Positions 26,666-34,906 of a stretch of 64,000 nucleotides of DNA are shown one piece after another. The notes under the pieces were generated by a model that made no database searches, had not been told where the DNA came from, and worked only from the letters and a program-made list of their open reading frames with translations. The stretch is from Variovorax sp. OV329. GTDB taxonomy: Bacteria; Pseudomonadota; Gammaproteobacteria; Burkholderiales; Burkholderiaceae_C. Where the stretch lies: contig NZ_FOUG01000023.1 of assembly GCF_900114785.1 (NCBI RefSeq), forward strand, positions 1 through 64,000. Reading direction: 5' to 3'. Numbering within the stretch: position 1 is the stretch's first letter; the number at the start of each line of letters is the position of its first letter. The translations under genes were made by a program, and so were the position numbers.

Positions 26666-26698
26666 GGCAGGAAAGACCCGGTGGCATGATAGCGACCC

Positions 26699-27934
26699 AT
26701 GAATCGCCACTCGCTCTGGAGGGAGCTGTCTCACTTTCCGTGGCGCAACACCGCCGCCGTGCTGGGCGAGCGCTTCCGCGAAGACCGGCTGGGTCTTTCG
26801 GCCAGCAGCCTGACCTTCACCACCACCATCGCGATGGTGCCCTTCTTCACGGTGGCACTGGCGCTGTTCACCGCCTTCCCGATCTTCGCCAAGATGCAGG
26901 GCCGCGTGCAGCGCTGGCTGGTCGACAGCCTCATCCCCGAGAACATCAGCCGGCAGGTGCAGGGCTACCTCACCCAGTTCGCCAGCAAGGCGGGCGGCCT
27001 GGGGGTCCTGGGCCTGGTGGTGCTGCTGCTCACGGCCTTTGCGCTCATCCTCACCATCGACCGCACGCTGAACAACATCTGGCGCGTGCGCGAGCCGCGG
27101 CCGCTCGCGCAGCGGGTGCTGGTGTACTGGGCGGCCGCGACGCTGGGGCCGGTGGTGCTGGCGCTGAGTCTTTCCACCACCTCCTACGTGTTCGCGGCCT
27201 CGCGCGGGCTGGTGGATGACGCCGGGCTCAAGCTGGCATTCGATTTCCTGGAGTTCCTGTTGCTGGCCGGCGGCATGGCGGCGCTCTACCACTACGTGCC
27301 CAACACCGAGGTCAAGTGGGCCCACGCATGGGCCGGCGGCTTCTTCGTGGCCGTGGCCATCGAGATCGCCAAGCGGCTGCTGGCCCTGTACTTCGGCCTG
27401 GTGCCCACCTACTCGGTGCTGTATGGCGCCTTCGCCACCTTCCCGATCCTGCTGGTGTGGATCTACATCGCCTGGCTCATCGTGCTCTTCGGCGCCGTGA
27501 TCGCGGCCTACATGCCCAGCCTGCTGGCCGGCGTGGCACGGCGCGGTGGCACGCCGGGCTGGTCGCTGCAGCTGGCCATCGAGGCACTGCAGCACCTGGC
27601 CTCCGAACGCGACACGCCGCGCAAGGGCCTGGGCGCCGCGCGGCTGGGCGAACGCATGCAGGTGGACGCCCTGCAACTGGCGCCGGTGATCGAGACCCTG
27701 GTCGAGCTCGATTGGATCGGCCGCATGGCGGAAGAGCGGCTGGACGAGGACCCGCGGCTGGTGCTGCTGATCAACCCCGAGACCACGCCCATGGAGCCCC
27801 TGCTGCGCGAGTTGCTGCTGGTTCGCTCCGACGTCCTCACGGCCCTGTGGGACAAGGCCCCGCTGGGCAAGCTGTTCGTGGGCGAGGTGCTGTCGATGCC
27901 GCGCGCGCTGCTGCCCGCGCCGAAGACAAACTAG
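26699..27934 (+). CDS. yihY: YihY/UPF0761 family inner-membrane protein
   Basis: A 411-residue integral membrane protein of the family once called RNase BN (that activity was later assigned to RNase Z). Six or more helices are visible, with typical blocks LSASSLTFTTTIAMVPFFTV, LILTIDRTLNNIWRVREPRP, YHYVPNTEVKWAHAWAGG and AFATFPILLVWIYIAWLIVL. The C-terminal ~120 residues are a soluble winged-helix-like region. The stop TAG (27932-27934) is part of the CTAG where the composite transposon is inserted. Confidence 0.9.
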   Translation: MNRHSLWRELSHFPWRNTAAVLGERFREDRLGLSASSLTFTTTIAMVPFFTVALALFTAFPIFAKMQGRVQRWLVDSLIPENISRQVQGYLTQFASKAGGLGVLGLVVLLLTAFALILTIDRTLNNIWRVREPRPLAQRVLVYWAAATLGPVVLALSLSTTSYVFAASRGLVDDAGLKLAFDFLEFLLLAGGMAALYHYVPNTEVKWAHAWAGGFFVAVAIEIAKRLLALYFGLVPTYSVLYGAFATFPILLVWIYIAWLIVLFGAVIAAYMPSLLAGVARRGGTPGWSLQLAIEALQHLASERDTPRKGLGAARLGERMQVDALQLAPVIETLVELDWIGRMAEERLDEDPRLVLLINPETTPMEPLLRELLLVRSDVLTALWDKAPLGKLFVGEVLSMPRALLPAPKTN

Positions 27935-28755
27935 GGCCTGTTAACACTAATTGCCAAGGCTCGGATCTTCCTTGAAACTGAGCTCATGGAGATCACACCA
28001 GCGCAGTTTGCCCAGATAGAAGACTGCTTGCCGACGCAGCGCGGCAACGTGAGTTTGACGAACCTTCAGGTGTTGAACGCGATCCTGTACGTGGCTGAAC
28101 ACGGCTGCAAATGGCGCGGCTTGCCCAAGCGGTTCGGCAACTGGCACACGATCTACACGCGCATGAGTCGCTGGGCAAAGTCCGGTGTGCTCGCTCGTGC
28201 CTTCGAGCAGTTGCAGCAGGCCCAAGTGGTGCGGATCAAGATCGAGGCGGTGTCGTTGGACAGCACCAGCATCAAGGTGCATCCGGACGGCACGGGCGCT
28301 CGAAAAAAAACGGTCCACAAGCTATCGGCAAGTCCCGTGGTGGATGGAACACGAAGATCCACCTCATCGCCGCGGACGCGCGCACGACTGTGAAATTTTC
28401 GCTGTCGCCTGGCCAAGCCCACGATGCCACCGAAGCCGGGCATTGCTCGAGCGACTTGAGCCGCCCAATCGGCCATTGCACCTGCTGATGGGATCGCGCT
28501 TATGAGGGCAACGAGACGCGTCAACTCGCACTCGACCTGGGATTCATCCCCGTCGTACCGCCCAAGAGCACGCGCATAGAGCCCTGGGAATACGACCGCG
28601 CTATGTACAAGCGCCGCAACGAGGTCGAACGCCTGTTCCGTCGGCTCAAGGGCTACCGCCGCATCTTCTCTCGCTTCGAGAAGCTCGACATCATGTTCAC
28701 CGCGTTCATCAACTTTGCACTCATCGCTGATGGATTGCGTTTGTGTTAGCAGGCG
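27935..28755 (+). mobile_element. IS5-family insertion sequence, IS427-like
   Basis: An 821-bp element with imperfect terminal inverted repeats (left GGCCTGTTAACAC, right end complement CGCCTGCTAACAC) and CTAG on both sides (27931-27934 and 28756-28759), the usual target-duplication type for IS5 relatives. It holds one transposase in two frames. Group assignment is from the two-frame layout with an A tract, without a database search. Confidence 0.78.
27986..28749 (+). pseudogene. IS5-family DDE transposase, two frames, damaged
   Basis: Frame 1 encodes MEITPAQFAQIEDCLPTQRG through VSLDSTSIKVHPDGT. At an A8 run (28303-28310) a -1 shift leads into KKNGPQAIGKSRGGWNTKIH, a normal programmed frameshift in this IS group. 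Further on, one G appears missing near 28439 and one extra G appears near 28491, so ~17 codons are read out of frame and a stop at 28488 interrupts. After that the frame returns (YEGNETRQLALDLGFIPVVP, then RRNEVERLFRRLKGYRRIFS) to the stop at 28749. The enzyme is probably inactive. Confidence 0.82.
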
Positions 28756-28804
28756 CTAGACCGATCGCGATACGGCTGCCGCCGACCGGGCTTTGCGCCG
28801 AGAG

Positions 28805-29773
28805 TCAAGCTCGCGCGCGCGGCCGGCCCCACGCACGCGCGACCTGCCTCGCCAAGGCGTCGCACTCCGCCTCGAGCGCGGCTTCGAAGCGGGCGACCAG
28901 CGCATTGCCCGGCCGGTGCGCCGGCCGCACGACATACACGCGAAACGGCTGCGACAGCGTCAGCGGCCGCACAACGAGCCCGTGCGCGGGCATCGCCCCG
29001 GCGCCGGCCACCGCCAGCGCCGTCAACGGGTTGACGATGGCTACGCCGAGGCCGTGGCGCACCATCGCACAGACGGCGACCGCGTTGTCCGTCTCCATCG
29101 CGAGCTGGCGCTCGACGCCGGCGTCGGCGAACCAGCGGTCCACGCCCTGCCGGTAGCGGTCGCGCGGATGGAAGCTGACGAACGGCTCCCCCGCGAAATC
29201 CCTAGCCTCCAGCCGCCGCCGGGCCGCGAGGGGATGGCCGGCCGGCAGCACGGCAACCTCGTCGAGTTCCAGCAGCCGCCTCGCGTGCGCGCCCGCGAGC
29301 GCGCCGTCGTGCTCGACCAGGCCGAGGTCATGCGCCTGCGCGGCGAGCCGTTCCTCGAGCGACGGCGACTCCACCGGATCGACCGACACGCTCACCCCGG
29401 GATGCGCCTTCTGGAACCGCGCGCAGGCGCCCGGCAGCAGCGCATGCGCGAACGCCGGCAGGCAGGCGAGCGAGAGCTGGCCCTGCGCGAACTGGCGCAG
29501 CCGCACGGCCGTGTCGGCCACGCGCTCGAGGCCGGCATACGAGCGCTGCACCTCGTCGAACAGCGCGTACGCCTGGGCGGTCGGTTGCAGCCGGCCGCGC
29601 ACGCGGTCGAAGAGGGTCAGCCGCAGCAGGTGCTCCATGCGCGCGAGCTCGCGGCTGACCGTGGGCTGGGACGTGTAGAGCGCGGCCGCGGCACCGGTGA
29701 CGCTGCCCGCCGTCATCACCGCGCGGAACACCTCGACGTGGCGATGGGTCAGCGCGGGCAAGGTCGGGCTCAT
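28805..29773 (-). CDS. lysR: LysR, transcriptional activator of lysA
   Basis: A 322-residue LysR-family regulator whose sequence resembles the founding member LysR of E. coli, which activates lysA when diaminopimelate is plentiful. Matching blocks are LTHRHVEVFRAVMTAGSVTG, SQPTVSRELARMEHLL, LFDRVRGRLQPTAQ and AVCAMVRHGLGVAIVNPLTA. It diverges from lysA with 80 bases between start codons. The gene is very GC-rich with many GCGCGC runs, unlike its neighbours outside the IS boundaries. Confidence 0.85.
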   Translation of the reverse strand: MSPTLPALTHRHVEVFRAVMTAGSVTGAAAALYTSQPTVSRELARMEHLLRLTLFDRVRGRLQPTAQAYALFDEVQRSYAGLERVADTAVRLRQFAQGQLSLACLPAFAHALLPGACARFQKAHPGVSVSVDPVESPSLEERLAAQAHDLGLVEHDGALAGAHARRLLELDEVAVLPAGHPLAARRRLEARDFAGEPFVSFHPRDRYRQGVDRWFADAGVERQLAMETDNAVAVCAMVRHGLGVAIVNPLTALAVAGAGAMPAHGLVVRPLTLSQPFRVYVVRPAHRPGNALVARFEAALEAECDALARQVARAWGRPRARA

Positions 29774-29853
29774 CTAGCAACCATATCAAAAATGAATGAT
29801 GCGGACAATTCAAAGCACTGGCCTGAATCCCCTCGAGAAGGCACCATCGCGGA
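29774..29853. promoter_or_regulatory. Divergent lysR-lysA control region
   Basis: The 80 bases between the two start codons are the only space for the lysA promoter and LysR binding. An AT-rich core (CATATCAAAAATGAATGATG) stands out from the GC-rich coding flanks. I cannot define a precise operator. Confidence 0.4.
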
Positions 29854-31149
29854 ATGACCAAGCTCCAGCACCCCGCTCCCGCCGCGATGACGCCCGCGCT
29901 GCTGCAAGGCCTCGCCGAGACGCACGCCACGCCGCTGTGGGTCTACGACGCCGAGACAATCCGCGCCCGCGCGGCCCGGCTCACGATGTTCGACACCGTG
30001 CGCTTCGCGCAGAAGGCATGCTCGAACACGCACGTGCTGCGCCTGCTGCGCGGCCTCGGCGTGCAGGTGGACGCGGTCTCCGCCGGCGAGATCGAGCGCG
30101 CGCTGCACGCCGGCTACGACGCGCGCGATGAACATGCGGGCATCGTCTTCACCGCCGACGAGATCGACGCCGTGACGCTCGCCCTCGTGGCCGAGCACGG
30201 CATCCCAGTCAACGCCGGCTCGGCCGACATGCTGGACCAGCTCGGCCGAGCCCTCGGCGACCGCGCGCGGGGCCACCGCGTCTGGCTGCGCATCAACCCG
30301 GGCTTCGGCCACGGCCATAGCCGCAAGACGAACACGGGCGGCCAGCACAGCAAGCACGGCATCTGGCCCGCCGACATCCCCGCCGCGCTCGAGGCCATCG
30401 CTTGCCATGGCCTGCGGCTGGTCGGGCTGCACATGCATATCGGGTCGGGGGTGGACTACGGCCACCTCTCGCAGGTCTGCGACGCGATGGTGCGGCACGT
30501 CCAGGCAGTCGTCGCGCTCGGCCACGAAGTGACGGCGATCTCGGCCGGCGGCGGCCTGTCGGTCCCCTACCGGGTCGGCGACCCGACGGTCGACACCGCG
30601 CACTACTTCAGCCTGTGGGACGAGGCGCGCCAGCGCATCGTCGCCCAGCTGGGCCACCCCGTGCGGCTCGAGATCGAGCCGGGCTGCTTCCTGGTCGCCG
30701 AGTCCGGCGTGCTGCTCGCGCAAGTGCTGTCGGTCAAGGACATGGGCGCCAATCACTTCGTGCTGTGCGACGCCGGCTTCAACGACCTCGTGCGGCCCGC
30801 GATGTATGGCAGCCATCACGCCATCAGTGTGCTCGCGCATGCCGGCGTGGACGCGCGGCGCGACCCCGGCATCGCCCACAAGGCGCGGCCCACGGTGGTC
30901 GCCGGCCCGTTGTGCGAGTCGGGCGACGTGTTCACGCAGGACTCCGGCGGCGTGGTCGAGCCGCGCGCGCTGGCACCGGCCGAGGTGGGCGACCTGCTGG
31001 TATTCCACGACACCGGCGCCTACGGCGCGTCGATGAGCTCGAACTACAACACGCGGCCGCTGGCGCCGGAGGTGCTGGTGGACGGCGGCCGCGGCCGGCT
31101 CATTCGCCGGCGGCAGACCGTGCGCGAGCTAATCGCGCTTGAGGACTGA
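29854..31149 (+). CDS. lysA: Diaminopimelate decarboxylase
   Basis: A 431-residue PLP enzyme for the last step of lysine synthesis, meso-diaminopimelate to lysine. The PLP lysine is K54 (RFAQKACSNTHVLRL). Other family blocks are GFGHGHSRKTNTGGQHSKHG, LHMHIGSGVDY, AGGGLSVPY, the active-site GPLCESGDVF and HDTGAYGASMSSNYNTRP. It is of the E. coli (LysR-regulated) type rather than the common betaproteobacterial type. It is cargo of the IS-flanked segment, so it may be a second, acquired lysA. Confidence 0.92.
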   Translation: MTKLQHPAPAAMTPALLQGLAETHATPLWVYDAETIRARAARLTMFDTVRFAQKACSNTHVLRLLRGLGVQVDAVSAGEIERALHAGYDARDEHAGIVFTADEIDAVTLALVAEHGIPVNAGSADMLDQLGRALGDRARGHRVWLRINPGFGHGHSRKTNTGGQHSKHGIWPADIPAALEAIACHGLRLVGLHMHIGSGVDYGHLSQVCDAMVRHVQAVVALGHEVTAISAGGGLSVPYRVGDPTVDTAHYFSLWDEARQRIVAQLGHPVRLEIEPGCFLVAESGVLLAQVLSVKDMGANHFVLCDAGFNDLVRPAMYGSHHAISVLAHAGVDARRDPGIAHKARPTVVAGPLCESGDVFTQDSGGVVEPRALAPAEVGDLLVFHDTGAYGASMSSNYNTRPLAPEVLVDGGRGRLIRRRQTVRELIALED

Positions 31150-31176
31150 CGCGTTGACCTGTCCCGCCAAACCCCA

Positions 31177-31209
31177 CTAGGGCCGGTTTTTAGTATTAAC
31201 AGGCCCTAG
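31177..31209. mobile_element. 33-bp CTAG-bounded IS5 remnant (solo ends)
   Basis: The sequence reads CTAG GGCC, then 17 bases (GGTTTTTAGTATTAACA), then GGCC CTAG. Its right 25 bases match, inverted, the left terminus of the IS at 27931 (GGCCTGTTAA-ACTAA). Its left 8 bases match the tip only. It therefore looks like an IS copy that lost its inside by deletion, leaving both tips and the flanking CTAG. It ends exactly at the Mpo1-like gene stop codon. Confidence 0.65.
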
Positions 31210-31568
31210 AGCTTGACGCGGCCGCGCAGGATGTCGCGGTACATCGCCCAGTCGCCCATGAAGCTGTAGAGCGGGCGCTTGAAAGAGGCGGGCTTGTTCT
31301 TCTCGAAGCCGAAGTGGCCGATCCAGGCGAAGGCGTAGCCCACCACGACGGTCGGGATCAGCCACCAGGCGTTGCCCGTCAGGACGAAAGTGGCCAAGCA
31401 CACCAGCGACAGCGTCGAACCCACGAAATGCAGTTGCCGGCAGGTGCGGTTGCTGTGCTCGCTCAGGTAGAAGGGATAGAACTCGGCAAAGTTCCTGAAG
31501 CTGCGGGGATCGACTTCGGCGCCGGCGGCGGCATGCGCGCTGGTGGATGTGCTCGTGGCGGTATTCAT
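31206..31568 (-). CDS. Mpo1-like (DUF962) membrane protein
   Basis: A 120-residue protein of the Mpo1/YGL010w family (DUF962). The yeast member is a dioxygenase in 2-hydroxy fatty-acid alpha-oxidation. The signature is FAEFYPFYLSEHSNRTCRQL, HFVGSTLS, two helices (VCLATFVLTGNAWWLIPTVV), and GHFGFEKNKPASFKRPLYSF. Histidines that bind iron in the yeast enzyme seem retained. Ribosome site AGGAG before ATG 31568. Its stop codon lies in the CTAG of the transposon boundary. Confidence 0.85.
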   Translation of the reverse strand: MNTATSTSTSAHAAAGAEVDPRSFRNFAEFYPFYLSEHSNRTCRQLHFVGSTLSLVCLATFVLTGNAWWLIPTVVVGYAFAWIGHFGFEKNKPASFKRPLYSFMGDWAMYRDILRGRVKL

Positions 31569-31656
31569 CGTTGTCTCCTGTGGCTCGCGTGGGCTTTGCC
31601 CATAATAGTGATGCGGCCCTCAGGTCGCCAAGCCCGCAAACCCTTCCATCGTCCCA

Positions 31657-32052
31657 TTGCAACCTGTGAGCGCATTGCCAAACACCGGAGCCGCCGCCGC
31701 TGCCGACGACAACGCCCTGTGGGTGGTGTGCCTGTGCGCCGAATGGTGCGGCACTTGCCGCGACTACCGGCCGCTGCTGCAGGAGGTGGCCCGCAAGCAC
31801 CCGCAGATGCGCTTCGCCTGGGTCGACATCGAGGACCATTCGGACATCTCCGACGAGTTCGAGGTCGAGACCTTCCCGACCTTGCTCATCGCCGGTCGCG
31901 ACGGGACGCGCTTTCTCGGGCCGCTGCTCCCGCATGCGGAGACCTTGTCGCGCATGCTCTCGTCAGCGCAGCCGGTGCAGCCTTCCTCGCCGGAAGTGGC
32001 GCAACTGCTGGCGGCCATCGAGCGCTCGCCGGCGGACTTCGAAGTTCGATAG
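31657..32052 (+). CDS. Thioredoxin-like protein with WCGTC motif
   Basis: A 131-residue thioredoxin-fold protein. The active site is CLCAEWCGTCRDYRP (C31, C34) and the cis-proline motif is VETFPTLLIAG. No signal peptide is visible, so it should act in the cytoplasm. There is no ATG start: TTG 31657 and GTG 31666 are both in frame and neither has a strong ribosome site. It diverges from the Mpo1-like gene. A disulfide reductase or chaperone role is likely; the partner is unknown. Confidence 0.8.
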   Translation: MQPVSALPNTGAAAAADDNALWVVCLCAEWCGTCRDYRPLLQEVARKHPQMRFAWVDIEDHSDISDEFEVETFPTLLIAGRDGTRFLGPLLPHAETLSRMLSSAQPVQPSSPEVAQLLAAIERSPADFEVR

Positions 32053-32097
32053 TCTGCGGTTGGGCGAGGTCGTCCTGCGACCTTGCCCCAGCTACCG

Positions 32098-32619
32098 CTA
32101 GTCGACGGAAAACTTGTAGACGTTCGCAGGCTCCACGAAGTTCGCTTCGCGAAGCGCCCCGGTGGGCGCGAAGGCGTTGTTCGCCTTGATTGCGTATTCC
32201 CTGAAGCTGACGCCTGCCGGCACGTCCTGGCCGTCGACAAGGTGGAGTACCGCTACAACGGCGACGCATGCCCATCCCGCTGCAAAGTAGGCCGTGGTTC
32301 CCCTGCCCAGGTCTTCTCTGTTGGCCGCTTCGCCCGGGAATGCATGCGTCGCCTTGAAGCGAACGCGCCGACCGTCCACGGACAGGACGCCGGGCCGGAC
32401 TTCTACGCGATGTTTGCGCCCAGCCGTCTCGCCCGCCCCGGCAAAGCCGAGGGTTTCCGTACCAGGCACTGCGTAAGGCTCGAGTTGAACGGCCGTGTGG
32501 AGCTTGAACAGCGTGCTTTCCAGCGTCGAGTAGTACGCCTCGTATCCGTCGAACGGTGCCTGGCCGGCCATGGCCATGCCCGGGAGGCAGAGCAAAAGTG
32601 CAGTAATTCTTACCGACAC
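32098..32619 (-). CDS. Exported protein of unknown function
   Basis: A 173-residue protein. Residues 1-18 (MSVRITALLLCLPGMAMA) form a Sec signal peptide. The mature part contains no cysteine motif or domain I recognise; it has a central GRRVRFKATHAFPGE segment, a single hydrophobic stretch (FAAGWACVAVVAVLHLV) and an EYAIKANNAFAP region near the end. It lies 23 bases after the alpha/beta hydrolase on the same strand and could be the last gene of the metY operon. Confidence 0.6.
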   Translation of the reverse strand: MSVRITALLLCLPGMAMAGQAPFDGYEAYYSTLESTLFKLHTAVQLEPYAVPGTETLGFAGAGETAGRKHRVEVRPGVLSVDGRRVRFKATHAFPGEAANREDLGRGTTAYFAAGWACVAVVAVLHLVDGQDVPAGVSFREYAIKANNAFAPTGALREANFVEPANVYKFSVD

Positions 32620-32642
32620 GGTTCACCGGAGCGCGCGACGGG

Positions 32643-33452
32643 CTACCGCGCGCCCAGGAATTCCGCCAGCGCAAACAGCACCCCGTCCGGCGCCTCGGCC
32701 ATCAGCGCATGCCCAGCCTGCACCGTCACCACCTTCGCATCCCGTGCCCGCGAGATCAACGGCTTGGCCGCGGACGCCAGCGTCATCTGGTCGCCCTTGC
32801 CCAACAGGAACAACACCGGGCATTTGAGCGCGTCGATGGCTGCCTCGCCGTTCGCGTAGTTGTTGCAGGCGTTGAAGCCGACGTGGAACACGTTGGCCTC
32901 GCGGTTGCTGTTCAGCACGCGGCGCATCAGCGCACGCGAACTGCCGTACAGCCAGGTGCCCGGGCCCAGGGAGGAGGGCGGCGGCGCCAGCATCGAGTGC
33001 GAGAAGGTGTTGACCATGGCGATCGCCTTCTGCGGCTCGTTCAGCGAAGCCTCCAGCAGCGCCGGCGACACCTTCATCGGATAGGCCGTGCCCACCATCG
33101 CCAGGTGGCTCACCCGCTCGGGCGCACGCGCAGCGGTCTCCAGCGCGATCAGCGAGCCGAAGCTGTGGCCCACCAGCGCCGCGCGCTTCACGCCGGCCGC
33201 GTCCAGCAGGCCGATCACGGTCTGCGCAGCCTCTTCCACGCTGGCCGGCGGCTTGCCGCCGCTCTTGCAATGGCCCGGCAGGTCGATGGCCAGCACGTTC
33301 CAGCCGTGGTGCGCGAACCAGCGGCTCTGCAGGATCCACACGCTGTGGTCGTTGAGCACACCGTGAATGAACACGACGGTGGGTCTGGCCGCGTCGAAGG
33401 GCTTGCCGCCGGTATAGGCGTAGAGGCTGTTGCCGTTGACGGTGATGTTCAT
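32643..33452 (-). CDS. Alpha/beta hydrolase
   Basis: A 269-residue alpha/beta-hydrolase fold protein. The oxyanion HG motif is VFIHGVLNDHSVW, the nucleophile elbow GHSFGS (Ser ~106), the acid in LFLLGKGDQMT and the final His in VTVQAGHALMAEAP, giving a complete triad. ATG 33452 overlaps the metY stop (ATGA), so it is coupled to metY. The substrate is not evident; an esterase or thioesterase acting on a homoserine ester is one idea suggested only by context. Confidence 0.82.
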   Translation of the reverse strand: MNITVNGNSLYAYTGGKPFDAARPTVVFIHGVLNDHSVWILQSRWFAHHGWNVLAIDLPGHCKSGGKPPASVEEAAQTVIGLLDAAGVKRAALVGHSFGSLIALETAARAPERVSHLAMVGTAYPMKVSPALLEASLNEPQKAIAMVNTFSHSMLAPPPSSLGPGTWLYGSSRALMRRVLNSNREANVFHVGFNACNNYANGEAAIDALKCPVLFLLGKGDQMTLASAAKPLISRARDAKVVTVQAGHALMAEAPDGVLFALAEFLGAR

Positions 33453-34756
33453 GCCGCCTTCTCCGCCGCCTTCAGGGCGCGCTTGAGGTCCTCGATGAGG
33501 TCGGCCGGGTCTTCCAGCCCGATCGACAGTCGGATCGTGCCCTGCGTGATGCCGGCGCCGGCCAGCGCCTCGTCGCTCATGCGGAAGTGGGTGGTCGAAG
33601 CCGGGTGGATCACCAGGCTGCGGCAATCGCCCACGTTGGCCAGGTGGCTGAACAGGCGCAGCGCCTCGATGAACTTCTTGCCCTGCTCGCGGTTGCCCTT
33701 GAGGTTGAAGCTGAACACCGAGCCCGCGCCCTTGGCGCCGTGGCGCAGCAGCTTGCCGGCCAGCGCGTGGCTGGGATGCGAGGGCAGCAGCGGATGCCCC
33801 ACGTGCTCCACGAAGGGATGGGTGGCCAGGAACTCGACCACCTTCTGCGTGTTGTCGATGTGCCGCTCCATGCGCAGCGGCAGGGTCTCTATGCCCTGCA
33901 GGATCAGCCAGGCGGTGTGCGGGCTCATGCTGGCGCCGAAGTCGCGCAGGCCCTCGCGCCGCGCGCGCAGCAGGAAGGCGCCCACCGTGCTCTCTTCGGA
34001 GAACACCATGTTGTGGAAGCCCTCGTAGGCCTGCGTCAGCTCGGCGAAGCGGCCCGAGCCTTCCCAGTCGAAGCTGCCGCTGTCCACCACGATGCCGCCG
34101 ATCACCGTGCCGTGGCCCGACAGGAACTTGGTGGCCGAGTGGTAGACCAAGTCCGCGCCCCAGTCGAAGGGCTTGATCAGGTAGGGCGAGGTGAGGGTCG
34201 AATCCACCAGCAGCGGCACGCCGGCCGCGTGCGCGATGTCGCTGACTGCCGGGATGTCCAGCACGTCCAGCCCGGGATTGCCCACCGTCTCGCCGAATAG
34301 CAGCTTCGTGTTGGGCCGGATGGCGGCCCGCCAGCCGTCCAGGTCGCCCGGCTTGACGAAGGTGGTCTCGATGCCAAAGCGGCGCATCGTGTAGTGCAGA
34401 AGGTTCTGCGAGCCGCCGTACAAGGCCGTGCTGGCCACGATGTGCGAACCCGCGCCCATCAGCGTGGCCACCGACAGGTGCAGCGCGGCCTGCCCGCTGG
34501 CCGTCGCGATGGCGCCGATGCCACCTTCCAGCGCCGACACCCGCTGCTCCAGCACCGCGTTGGTCGGGTTGCTGATGCGCGAATACACATGGCCGGCGCG
34601 CTCCAGGTTGAACAGCGAGGCCGCGTGGTCGCTGGACTCGAAGACGAAGGAGGTGGTCAGGTGGATCGGGACCGCGCGAGCGCCGGTGGTGGGGTCGGGT
34701 GCGGCGCCCGCGTGCAGCGCGAGCGTGTCGAAGCCGGGGTCGGAATAACCGGGCAT
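33449..34756 (-). CDS. metY: O-acetylhomoserine sulfhydrylase / aminocarboxypropyltransferase
   Basis: A 435-residue PLP enzyme of the Cys/Met metabolism family. It makes homocysteine from O-acetyl- (or O-succinyl-) homoserine and sulfide in direct-sulfhydrylation methionine synthesis. The PLP lysine is K210 in VYHSATKFLSGHG. Other blocks are YSRISNPTNAVLEQRV, the TASGQAAL loop and LVDSTLTSPYL. The length favours MetY over the shorter MetZ. Ribosome site AAAGG is before the ATG. Confidence 0.9.
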   Translation of the reverse strand: MPGYSDPGFDTLALHAGAAPDPTTGARAVPIHLTTSFVFESSDHAASLFNLERAGHVYSRISNPTNAVLEQRVSALEGGIGAIATASGQAALHLSVATLMGAGSHIVASTALYGGSQNLLHYTMRRFGIETTFVKPGDLDGWRAAIRPNTKLLFGETVGNPGLDVLDIPAVSDIAHAAGVPLLVDSTLTSPYLIKPFDWGADLVYHSATKFLSGHGTVIGGIVVDSGSFDWEGSGRFAELTQAYEGFHNMVFSEESTVGAFLLRARREGLRDFGASMSPHTAWLILQGIETLPLRMERHIDNTQKVVEFLATHPFVEHVGHPLLPSHPSHALAGKLLRHGAKGAGSVFSFNLKGNREQGKKFIEALRLFSHLANVGDCRSLVIHPASTTHFRMSDEALAGAGITQGTIRLSIGLEDPADLIEDLKRALKAAEKAA

Positions 34757-34839
34757 GGGAGCCTTTCAGGAAAAGGGAATGCGCGAACGACCCGTTACGT
34801 CTGCAAGACTGCACCGGTGTCGTGGACGTGCCAATGTGC

Positions 34840-34869
34840 GGACATTGTGTGGGATTTGTGGGCTATATT
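34840..34869 (+). promoter_or_regulatory. Possible sigma-70 promoter of the CBS-domain gene
   Basis: GGACAT (34840-34845) and TATATT (34864-34869) are separated by 18 bases, 38 bases before the CBS gene ATG. The -10 is good and the -35 weak. The region is clearly more AT-rich than the surroundings. Confidence 0.35.
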
Positions 34870-34906
34870 TGAATCGGCATCAGCCCACAAGAGAGGAGCA
34901 CTCCCC

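Larger units (their letters stand above)
27931..31209. mobile_element. Putative IS5-type composite transposon carrying lysR-lysA
   Basis: A 3.28-kb segment bounded by CTAG at 27931-27934 and 31206-31209. The left end is an IS5-family copy, the right end a 33-bp IS remnant, and the outer termini are inverted copies of each other (GGCCTGTTAA, then one mismatch, then ACTAA). Between lie a divergent LysR gene and lysA. Removing the segment and one CTAG rejoins AAACTAGAGC, in which the convergent neighbours yihY and the Mpo1-like gene share overlapping TAG stops. This supports an insertion with 4-bp target duplication. Confidence 0.7.

Noticed and set aside
28805..31149. Reading lysR-lysA as a native housekeeping pair at this locus
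   Set aside because: The CTAG-bounded IS ends on both sides and the restored junction of the neighbouring stops argue for insertion.
32643..34814. 723-codon minus frame covering metY and the hydrolase
   Set aside because: The C-terminal 269 codons are the hydrolase; the upstream part is an out-of-frame reading of metY.
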